Of a DNA stretch of 13,038 nucleotides, positions 8,290 through 13,038 are shown piece after piece. This stretch comes from CAYTTA01 sp964440655. GTDB lineage: Bacteria > Bacteroidota > Rhodothermia > Balneolales > Balneolaceae. The notes under the pieces were generated by a model. It ran no database searches, was not told where the DNA came from, and was given only the letters and a program-made list of their open reading frames with translations. Position 1 is the stretch's first letter; every line of letters starts with the position of its first letter. The DNA lies in NCBI GenBank assembly GCA_964440655.1, contig CAYTTA010000062.1, forward strand, positions 1-13,038. The letters run 5' to 3'. The position numbers were made by a program, and so were the translations under genes.

Positions 8290-8577
8290 GATAAATCTCT
8301 GGTCTGGAGAGAGTGAAAATGAGTTACAGATGATGGTAAATAAATGGAGCAATTTTACCGATTCCCCGCTCCCGCTTCAAGTCCGCGGCCAATAAAAGGG
8401 CATGCTGTTGTGACAGGAAACTTTTCATTAAACTTGCACAAGCCGGAAACTGCACACGTTCGGGGCTCAACCTCTTGCAAACTCTGAAGAGTGGCCTGCC
8501 TCAAACTGCAGGGATCTTATGGAACCGTTCACGGACCCTGACGCTCCGAACCGGTTCACTCAACGAATCTCATCCAC
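8290..8577. promoter_or_regulatory. Divergent intergenic region between thrA (-) and proC (+)
   Basis: This 288-bp gap must hold the promoters of the thr genes and of proC. No strong consensus sigma-70 pair was found for either. A rightward element resembling the Bacteroidota type, TTG at 8408-8410 then TAAACTTG at 8429-8436 (18-bp spacer), is one weak candidate for proC. Inverted repeats are present at 8335-8340/8354-8359 (GGTAAA with TTTACC, 13-nt spacer) and at 8522-8557 (listed separately). No threonine-rich or isoleucine-rich leader peptide followed by a terminator is visible, so E. coli-style attenuation is not supported. Confidence 0.6.
8522..8557. promoter_or_regulatory. Nested inverted repeat upstream of proC
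   Basis: The outer arms GAACCG (8522-8527) and CGGTTC (8552-8557) enclose the inner arms CGGA (8532-8535) and TCCG (8545-8548). The right side also contains the perfect 10-bp palindrome GAACCGGTTC (8548-8557), 20 bp before the proC ATG. A similar but imperfect GAACCGTTC lies at 8522-8530. It could be an operator or a 5'-UTR hairpin; function is inferred only from position. Confidence 0.4.
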
Positions 8578-9381
8578 ATGAAACGCTGGAACACCCTCGC
8601 CATCCTGGGAGCCGGTAACATCGGCACCGCCATTGCCGGAGGACTTGTCCGGTCCGGAACCTTCGACGCCGGCCGGATCACCCTCACACGCCGTCGTATC
8701 GATCAGCTGGACCCCTTCCGAAATGAAGGATTCAATGTCACCTCAGACAATCTTCAGGCGGTCCGCTCCTCCGATATTCTGGTTCTGGCTGTCGAGCCCT
8801 CCCATCTGGATCCGCTGATCGAAGAGATCCGTCCGGAGATCGATCCCGATCGTCATCTCGTGCTCTCCATTCTGGCGGGAGCATCATGCCGGCGGATCTC
8901 CGAAGCGATCGGAAATGGAGTGCCGGTTGTCCGTGCCATGCCCAACACCGCCATTGCCATCCGTGAGTCGATGACCTGTCTGGCCACCTCCTCCGGAGAT
9001 CCGGAGGTGATCCGGGCCGCTGAAACGATCTTCTCGGCGGTCGGGAAGACCATGGTGATCCGGGAGGATCAGATGGCGGCAGCGACCGCGCTCTGCTCGA
9101 GCGGGATCGCCTTCTTCCTTCGTGCGATCCGTGCGGCTTCCATGGCAGGTGTGGAGATCGGCTTTCACTCCGAGCAAGCCCGGCTGATGGCAGCACAGAC
9201 CGTAAAAGGCGCGGCAGAGCTGCTGCTGGCCGGCGACGGGCATCCCGAGGCAGAAGTGGACCGGGTGGCCACCCCGGGCGGATGCACCATCACCGGTCTG
9301 AACGAGCTGGAGCATCAGGGCTTCAGCTCCGCACTGATCCGCTCCATCGTGGCGGCTTCGGAGAAGGCCTCGCGGCTCTGA
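8578..9381 (+). CDS. proC: Pyrroline-5-carboxylate reductase
   Basis: It reduces 1-pyrroline-5-carboxylate to proline with NAD(P)H, the final step of proline synthesis. The protein is 267 residues, the usual length. Near the N-terminus AILGAGNIGTAIAGGLVRSG is the Rossmann dinucleotide loop. RAMPNTAIAIRESMTCL in the middle matches the conserved P5CR segment. The C-terminal GCTITGLNELEHQGFSSALIRSIVAASEKA is the family signature that forms the substrate and dimer region. The ATG at 8578 fits the family start; no Shine-Dalgarno is visible upstream. It is divergent from thrA, and its last 67 bp overlap the end of trmB on the other strand. Confidence 0.97.
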   Translation: MKRWNTLAILGAGNIGTAIAGGLVRSGTFDAGRITLTRRRIDQLDPFRNEGFNVTSDNLQAVRSSDILVLAVEPSHLDPLIEEIRPEIDPDRHLVLSILAGASCRRISEAIGNGVPVVRAMPNTAIAIRESMTCLATSSGDPEVIRAAETIFSAVGKTMVIREDQMAAATALCSSGIAFFLRAIRAASMAGVEIGFHSEQARLMAAQTVKGAAELLLAGDGHPEAEVDRVATPGGCTITGLNELEHQGFSSALIRSIVAASEKASRL

Positions 9382-10079
9382 TCCTCTCCCTGGGGGCCTT
9401 CCCACTCCAGGACAAACTCCAGATAGCGGATGGTCCGGCCCTCCTTCCGGTGTGAACGTTCATACCGGGTCTGGATGGCAAGAAGTTCATCTGCCGGAGT
9501 CTCCTGCCACACATCGTCCACCCGCCTCAGAACCCGCCCCTCCCCTTCTCCGAGCACTTCAAGGGTGTAGTGGAACAGCTGTTCCGAATCTGTTTTCAGG
9601 TGAATGGAGCCGCCGGGCCGGAGGATCTTGCGATACTGCCTGAGAAACCGGGGGGAAGTGAGACGCTTGTTTGCCCGGCTCTTCCGGAGGAAAGGGTCGG
9701 GAAAGGTGATCCAGATCTCATCGACCGAACCCTCATCGAAATAGCGTTCAATGTGGTCGATGAAGCTCCTGAAGAACCGGACGTTGCCGAGCCCTTCCTC
9801 TTTGGCCAGCCGGGCTCCGCCCCAGATCCTGGCCCCTTTGATGTCGATCCCCACAAAATTACGCTCCGGAAAACGCCTCGCCAGCCCAATCGTATAGTCT
9901 CCCCGACCGCAGGCCAGTTCAAGAACGATGGGATGTTTGTTTCCGAACCACTCGCTCCAGCCTCCTTTCGGGTGAAGGAGCCGGTGCGGCGCACCGGGAT
10001 CGGTTGCAAAATCGGTATAATCCACCACGTGATCGAATTCACGCAGTTCCTGCCATTTTTCAAGCTTGTTTTTCCCCAT
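9315..10079 (-). CDS. trmB: tRNA (guanine-N7-)-methyltransferase
   Basis: It uses S-adenosylmethionine to make 7-methylguanosine at position 46 of tRNA variable loops. The protein is 254 residues. MGKNKLEKW is a typical N-terminus for FCB-group TrmB and fixes the ATG at 10079, although the frame is open to 10130. VLELACGRGDYTIGLA is the SAM-binding motif I, and FVGIDIKGARIW follows. VDEIWITFPDPFLRKSRANKRLTSPRFL is the TrmB signature (D-P-x-x-K-x-x-x-x-K-R-R-like). GGSIHLKTDSEQLFHYTLEVL and TRYERSHRKEGRTIRYLEFVLEW end the domain. About 28 further residues follow EW, mostly encoded opposite the end of proC; this tail does not look conserved. The start lies 23 nt after the pdxH stop, so the two are probably co-transcribed. 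Confidence 0.95.
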   Translation of the reverse strand: MGKNKLEKWQELREFDHVVDYTDFATDPGAPHRLLHPKGGWSEWFGNKHPIVLELACGRGDYTIGLARRFPERNFVGIDIKGARIWGGARLAKEEGLGNVRFFRSFIDHIERYFDEGSVDEIWITFPDPFLRKSRANKRLTSPRFLRQYRKILRPGGSIHLKTDSEQLFHYTLEVLGEGEGRVLRRVDDVWQETPADELLAIQTRYERSHRKEGRTIRYLEFVLEWEGPQGEDQSREAFSEAATMERISAELKP

Positions 10080-10102
10080 CCTGCCTGATTTGGTCCAACA
10101 GG

Positions 10103-10759
10103 TCACGGCATGAGACGCTCGCGCGTCCATCCCTCACCGCTCTTTCGGTAACGGATCCGGTCGTGCATCCGTCCCGGTCGTCCCTGCCAGAACTCGATCT
10201 CCGAAACCAGGATCCGGAAACCTCCCCAATGGTCGGGCAGGGGAACCGGTTTTCCCTCGAACCGCCTCTCCAGCTCCCGGAAACGCCGCTGAAGCTCCTC
10301 CCGGCCCTCCACCACCTGGCTCTGGCTGGATGCCCATGCTCCGATCTGGCTCTCTCGCGGGCGCCGCGCAAAATAGTCCGCGCTCTGCTCACGCGATACT
10401 TTTTCCACCGATCCCCGGATGCGGATCTGCCGCTCCAGCTCCGGCCACCAGATCGAGCAGCCGGCATGGGGATGAGCCTGCAGGTCGGCTGCCTTCTGGC
10501 TCGTGTAGTTGGTGTAGAAGAGGACCGACTCCTCCTCGATCCCCTTCATGAGCACGATCCGCACATCGGGAATCCCTTCCTTCCTGACGGTAGCCAGAGC
10601 CATGGCATTGGGTTCGGCCACCCCTGTCACCACAGCCTGCTCCACCCATTCACGCAACAGCTGCAGCGGGTCCGTGGGGAGCATCTCCTCGGTCAGCCCT
10701 CCTTTTGTATACCGACGCCGCAATTCGGCGATGTCAATGTTGGCTTTTCCCGCCTCCAC
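10103..10759 (-). CDS. pdxH: Pyridoxamine/pyridoxine 5'-phosphate oxidase (FMN)
   Basis: It oxidises pyridoxamine or pyridoxine 5'-phosphate to pyridoxal 5'-phosphate with O2, using FMN. From a GTG at 10759 the protein is 218 residues, the same length as E. coli PdxH. The frame is open to 10882 but those residues lie inside the upstream gene and are not family-like. An AGGAG 7 nt before the GTG supports this start. Features are IDIAELRRRY near the N-terminus, RIVLMKGIEEESVLFYTNYTSQKA (FMN-binding region), WWPELERQIRIRGSVEKVS, GAWASSQSQVV, and the C-terminal signature PDHWGGFRILVSEIEFWQGRPGRMHDRIRY ending in RERLMP. It lies 10 nt after the redoxin stop and 23 nt before trmB. The O2 requirement suggests an organism that meets oxygen. 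Confidence 0.96.
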   Translation of the reverse strand: MEAGKANIDIAELRRRYTKGGLTEEMLPTDPLQLLREWVEQAVVTGVAEPNAMALATVRKEGIPDVRIVLMKGIEEESVLFYTNYTSQKAADLQAHPHAGCSIWWPELERQIRIRGSVEKVSREQSADYFARRPRESQIGAWASSQSQVVEGREELQRRFRELERRFEGKPVPLPDHWGGFRILVSEIEFWQGRPGRMHDRIRYRKSGEGWTRERLMP

Positions 10760-10766
10760 TCGCCGT

Positions 10767-10771
10767 CTCCT
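10767..10771 (-). promoter_or_regulatory. Shine-Dalgarno of pdxH, overlapping the redoxin stop
   Basis: AGGAG on the minus strand lies 7 nt before the pdxH GTG and overlaps the redoxin TAG stop codon (10770-10772). It decides the start of pdxH and suggests translational coupling with the redoxin. Confidence 0.75.
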
Positions 10772-11351
10772 ATCCGAAATAGTCCGGTTCGTTCCCCTTT
10801 TTCCACTTGATGTTGCATCCGATGCTGGGTATCTGATCGGCAACAGGGTCCTGCCCCGCCAGCAACCGGTCGGTGGCCTCACGGAGATCCCTTCCCGTTA
10901 CGGGATCGTCGTTTTTCGGCCGGCTGGAATCGAACTGGCCCCGATAGACCAGCTCCTGCCTGGAATTGAAGAGAAAGAAATCCGGTGTGCAGGCTGCACG
11001 ATAGCTTTTCGCCACCTGCTGGGTCTCATCAAAAAGGTAGGGAAACGGAAAGCCGTACTTCTCCCCCTCCTCCTTCATCTTTTCGGGCGAATCCTCCGGA
11101 TAGGCCTCTGCATCGTTCGAATTGATCGCAACAACAGCCACCCCTTTCGGCATGTATTCTGTAGCGTAGTCGATCAGCCCCTGACGGATATGTTTCACAT
11201 AGGGACAGTGATTGCAGATGAACATGACCAGCAGGGCCCTGTTCCCCTCGAAATCCTCCAGCGAGTAGTTCCTGCCGGAGATTGCATCGGTCAGTGAAAA
11301 GTGAGGTGCCTTTGTTCCCAGTTCCAGCATTGTTGATTCGACTGCAGCCAT
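10770..11351 (-). CDS. Thioredoxin-fold redoxin (AhpC/TSA-like, CNHC motif)
   Basis: The 193-residue protein has a redoxin fold. GTKAPHFSLTDAISGRNYSLEDF is the typical peroxiredoxin-like N-terminus. FICNHCPYVKH carries Cys46-x-x-Cys49 at the redox-active position. YRAACTPDFFLFN contains the cis-proline loop, and SIGCNIKW lies near the C-terminus. No signal peptide is seen, so a cytoplasmic location is likely. Proteins of this NHCPYV type are widespread and usually annotated only as thioredoxin family protein; the true substrate (peroxide or disulfide) is not known. The ATG at 11351 is used; an ATG at 11330 (MLELGTKAP) is an alternative. It is the first gene of the redoxin-pdxH-trmB unit, with pdxH starting 10 nt after its stop. 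Confidence 0.9.
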   Translation of the reverse strand: MAAVESTMLELGTKAPHFSLTDAISGRNYSLEDFEGNRALLVMFICNHCPYVKHIRQGLIDYATEYMPKGVAVVAINSNDAEAYPEDSPEKMKEEGEKYGFPFPYLFDETQQVAKSYRAACTPDFFLFNSRQELVYRGQFDSSRPKNDDPVTGRDLREATDRLLAGQDPVADQIPSIGCNIKWKKGNEPDYFG

Positions 11352-11392
11352 AATCAGATCATTTTGAATTTCTTGTTCCCTGCAAACAGTGA

Positions 11393-11419
11393 ATTCTACC
11401 TGCTTGACAATATACTCAA
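11393..11419 (-). promoter_or_regulatory. Candidate promoter of the redoxin-pdxH-trmB unit
   Basis: On the minus strand, TTGAGT (11414-11419) and TAGAAT (11393-11398) are separated by 15 bp, about 40 nt upstream of the redoxin ATG. The -10 is close to consensus but the spacer is shorter than the preferred 17 bp, so support is modest. Confidence 0.3.
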
Positions 11420-11425
11420 GAGCGA

Positions 11426-11444
11426 CGGCAATCGGAATTTGCCG
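11426..11444. repeat. Inverted repeat upstream of the redoxin gene
   Basis: CGGCAA (11426-11431) pairs with TTGCCG (11439-11444) across a 7-nt loop. No T-tract follows on either strand. It could be an operator or a small hairpin near the candidate redoxin promoter. Confidence 0.35.
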
Positions 11445-11476
11445 GCGGCAGCATGCGGTTCGGGCAAAAGGTCTGC

Positions 11477-11489
11477 GCTTCGACGAAGC
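11477..11489 (-). terminator. Possible weak terminator after the radical SAM gene
   Basis: GCTTC (11477-11481) pairs with GAAGC (11485-11489) around a 3-nt loop, a few bases after the radical SAM stop codon. On the minus strand TTTT follows about 8 nt later. The stem is too short for a confident call. Confidence 0.25.
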
Positions 11490-11493
11490 AACG

Positions 11494-12549
11494 CTAGAAC
11501 AGCTGCATCTGCCCGTCCGGGGCAGGCCGGCGGAAGGAAGCGGTCGAGAGGGGGCGCCTCTCCCTGTTCAGACCCAGCCGTTTCACATGGTGGCCGAAGA
11601 GAAGCCGGATCTGCTCTGCAAAGTGACCGGTCCCCCTGAACCGCTCTCCAAACTCCGAACGGTTCAGCCTTCCTTCCCGGATGTCCAGGATCCGGCTCAG
11701 GATCTTCCCTTTCCGGTCCGGATAGTGCTGTTCCAGCCAGTCGCAGAAGAGCTCCTTCACCCCCCAGGGCAGGCGGAGAAGGGTGTAGCCCGCTCCCGAA
11801 GCCCCGGCCTCGGCAGCCGCTTCCAGGATGGCAACCGATTCGTAATCGGTCAGGCCGGGGATGACGGGCGCCACATTGACCTGTACGGGAATTCCGGCCC
11901 CGGCGAGTTTCCGGATCGCCTCCAGCCTCCGTTCCGGAGTGGATGTTCTCGGCTCCATCACCCGTGCCAGCTCCCGGTCCAGGGTGGTTACGGAGACCAC
12001 CACCCGGACCGCATCCACTTCTGCCAGTTCCGAGAGAAGATCGATATCGCGTGTGACCAGGTGATTCTTGGTGATGATCACCACAGGATTTCTCGCCTCG
12101 GCAAGCACCCGGATGCACCCCCTGGTAATCTCCAGCTCCCTTTCGACCGGCTGATACGGATCGGTCACTCCGCTCATGGCCAGTACCTCGGGTGTCCAGC
12201 TCTTCCGGGCCAGGGCCTGGCGAAGCAGCCGGGGAGCCTCATGCTTGACCACGATCTTCGATTCGAAATCGAGTCCCGCCGAAAATCCCAGATATTCATG
12301 CGTCGGCCGGGCGTAACAGTAGATGCAGCCGTGCTCACAGCCGCGATAGGGGTTCAGGCTCTTGTTGAACCCGATGTCCGGACTGCTGTTGGTCGAAATG
12401 ATTTCAGAGGTATGGTCCCTGAGAAGTTCCCTCTTCGGGGCCGGTTTCTCTCCCGTCTCCTCATCCGGATCGTACTCCAGCCAGACTTTCTCAAAACGGT
12501 TCAGAGGATTGTCCGAAGCTCCCCGTCCTTTGATCGGTATATTCATCAT
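11494..12549 (-). CDS. PA0069-family radical SAM protein (SplB-like)
   Basis: From the chosen ATG the protein is 351 residues. IPIKGRGASDNPLNRFE at the N-terminus and NKSLNPYRGCEHGCIYCYARPTHEYLGFSAGLDFESKI are characteristic of the PA0069/Rv2578c-like family. Cys71, Cys75 and Cys78 form the CxxxCxxC site for the 4Fe-4S cluster that cleaves SAM. MSGVTDPYQPVERELEITRGCI, then VVIITKNHLVTRD, continue the radical SAM barrel. The family resembles spore photoproduct lyase (SplB) in sequence but its reaction is not established. The ATGs at 12549 and 12546 both suit the AGGAG at 12555-12559 (5 or 8 nt spacing). The upstream ATG at 12576 overlaps the -10 box and is rejected. It stands alone, with its own promoter. 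Confidence 0.92.
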   Translation of the reverse strand: MMNIPIKGRGASDNPLNRFEKVWLEYDPDEETGEKPAPKRELLRDHTSEIISTNSSPDIGFNKSLNPYRGCEHGCIYCYARPTHEYLGFSAGLDFESKIVVKHEAPRLLRQALARKSWTPEVLAMSGVTDPYQPVERELEITRGCIRVLAEARNPVVIITKNHLVTRDIDLLSELAEVDAVRVVVSVTTLDRELARVMEPRTSTPERRLEAIRKLAGAGIPVQVNVAPVIPGLTDYESVAILEAAAEAGASGAGYTLLRLPWGVKELFCDWLEQHYPDRKGKILSRILDIREGRLNRSEFGERFRGTGHFAEQIRLLFGHHVKRLGLNRERRPLSTASFRRPAPDGQMQLF

Positions 12550-12554
12550 TGCGT

Positions 12555-12559
12555 CTCCT
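12555..12559 (-). promoter_or_regulatory. Shine-Dalgarno of the radical SAM gene
   Basis: AGGAG on the minus strand lies 5 nt before ATG 12549 and 8 nt before ATG 12546. It is one of only two clear Shine-Dalgarno sites in the window and decides the start. Confidence 0.7.
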
Positions 12560-12576
12560 GCACATGCTTCACACAT

Positions 12577-12605
12577 ATATTACTGCCGCGATCATGCCTT
12601 GTCAA
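12577..12605 (-). promoter_or_regulatory. Sigma-70-like promoter of the radical SAM gene
   Basis: On the minus strand a perfect -35 TTGACA (12600-12605) and a -10 TAATAT (12577-12582, 4 of 6 consensus bases) are separated by exactly 17 bp. The expected transcription start near 12570 leaves a short leader holding the AGGAG and the ATG. This is the best promoter in the window. Confidence 0.6.
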
Positions 12606-12885
12606 GAGACTTTTCACCTGTTCTCTCCCGGTGATCGGCTCATCAGCCGGACATCCTGTTGCATTATTGCCGAATTCTGACCTATATATCCCTACTTTTC
12701 TTCTGATGAGTCACGTTGGGTACTGCATCCTATAGGGTTATACCTGCAGCAGAACATCGGACAAGTGTTAAGATGCAACGGGGATCCGGAATGATATGGG
12801 CACTTCTTTGAAAACAGTGCTGCCTCGAAATGAACAGGAGCTGAATCGGGCCCACTCCCCCACAATAGCAACCGAATTACCGTCA
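12606..12885. other. Intergenic region between the radical SAM gene and hsdM
   Basis: The gap between the divergent radical SAM gene and hsdM is 336 bp (12550-12885); its left end holds the radical SAM promoter. Short ORFs on either strand here do not look like proteins. It holds an imperfect palindrome at 12628-12650 (CCGGTGAT, 6-nt loop, ATCA-G-CCGG) and two candidate rightward promoters. Part of the right side (12772-12885) is open in the hsdM frame and could encode an N-terminal extension. It looks more AT-rich than the genes to its left. Confidence 0.5.
12659..12688 (+). promoter_or_regulatory. Candidate rightward promoter for hsdM
   Basis: TTGCAT (12659-12664) and TATATA (12683-12688) are separated by 18 bp. 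A second pair, TTGGGT (12716-12721) and TATACC (12739-12744) with a 17-bp spacer, lies downstream. Either could drive hsdM; neither is a strong match. Confidence 0.3.
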
Positions 12886-13038
12886 ATGACCTTACAAAGC
12901 CACGCTGAGCTGAAAGACAAAATCTGGGAGATCGCCAACCGCCTGCGCGGTCCTTATCGCCCGCCCCAGTACCGTTTGGTTATATTGCCAATCGTTGTGC
13001 TCCGTCGCTTCGACTGTGTGCTGGAACCGACGAAGGAT
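12886..13038 (+). CDS. hsdM: Type I restriction-modification methyltransferase subunit HsdM, N-terminal fragment (runs off window)
   Basis: The 51 visible residues, starting MTLQSHAELKDKIWEIANRL and continuing with RGPYRPPQYRLVILPIVVLRRFDCVLEPTKD, match the helical N-terminal domain of HsdM (HsdM_N). Key points are the W-x-I-A-x-x-L-R-G segment, VILPxxVLRRxD and LEPTK. In type I systems HsdM methylates adenine in a bipartite site and pairs with HsdS for specificity and HsdR for restriction. The N6-adenine methylase domain and any hsdS/hsdR lie beyond the window. The ATG at 12886 gives a family-like start but has no Shine-Dalgarno. An in-frame ATG at 12796, with GGGGA upstream, would add 30 residues that I do not recognise. 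Whether the gene is intact cannot be seen. Confidence 0.85.
   Translation, partial: MTLQSHAELKDKIWEIANRLRGPYRPPQYRLVILPIVVLRRFDCVLEPTKD

Noticed and set aside
8324..8428. A 34-codon minus-strand ORF (starting MKSFLSQQHALL) ahead of thrA, possible attenuation leader peptide
   Set aside because: It has no Thr codons and only scattered Ile codons, no Shine-Dalgarno, and no terminator/antiterminator hairpin with a T-tract follows it.
10760..10882. 41-residue N-terminal extension of PdxH
   Set aside because: It lies within the redoxin coding region, is not family-like, and a GTG with AGGAG at the right distance gives the standard 218-residue protein.
11389..12735. 448-codon plus-strand ORF across the radical SAM gene
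   Set aside because: It lies opposite the PA0069-family gene, which has intact CxxxCxxC and family motifs plus a promoter and Shine-Dalgarno; the plus frame has none.
12692..12886. 64-codon minus-strand ORF in the gap before hsdM
   Set aside because: No family resemblance, no Shine-Dalgarno, and it lies opposite the open hsdM upstream frame.

Overview
The window reads as an ordinary bacterial chromosome segment with a moderately high GC content (judged by eye, not computed). It is dense with biosynthesis and housekeeping genes. Short gaps, ATG/GTG starts and no introns fit a bacterium. The TrmB N-terminus beginning MGKNKLEK and the homoserine kinase motif APATVANVGCGFDVLG resemble proteins of the Bacteroidota/Chlorobiota/Balneolota/Rhodothermota (FCB) assemblage. 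Most starts lack a visible Shine-Dalgarno sequence, which also fits. The exact phylum cannot be settled from the sequence alone.

Layout from left to right. The 3' part of an M28-family zinc aminopeptidase (+) ends at 939. It converges on purL (-, 1061-3301), and a degenerate 20-bp tandem array (921-1059) fills the gap and includes the peptidase stop codon. Upstream of purL on the same strand lies a complete threonine cluster: thrC (3387-4763), thrB (4774-5730) and the fused aspartokinase/homoserine dehydrogenase thrA (5818-8289), transcribed thrA-thrB-thrC. A 288-bp divergent region separates thrA from proC (+, 8578-9381). The 3' end of proC overlaps that of trmB by 67 bp, tail to tail. trmB, pdxH and a thioredoxin-fold redoxin form a compact minus-strand unit (11351 down to 9315, transcribed redoxin-pdxH-trmB). 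A PA0069-type radical SAM protein (-, 11494-12549) follows, with a recognisable sigma-70-like promoter and Shine-Dalgarno. The last 153 bases encode the N-terminus of a type I restriction-modification methyltransferase subunit (HsdM, +), which runs off the window.

Together ThrA, ThrB and ThrC carry aspartate-semialdehyde-linked flux to threonine: aspartate to aspartyl phosphate, aspartate semialdehyde to homoserine, then phosphohomoserine to threonine. Aspartate semialdehyde dehydrogenase is not in the window. PurL (purines), ProC (proline), PdxH (pyridoxal phosphate, the cofactor of ThrC) and TrmB (tRNA m7G46) are separate housekeeping functions.

I found no convincing undescribed system. 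The points most worth a second look are the 20-bp array that includes a stop codon, the long low-complexity insertion inside the M28 catalytic domain, the proC/trmB antisense coding overlap, and the start of a restriction-modification locus at the right edge. No rRNA, tRNA, CRISPR array or insertion sequence was seen.
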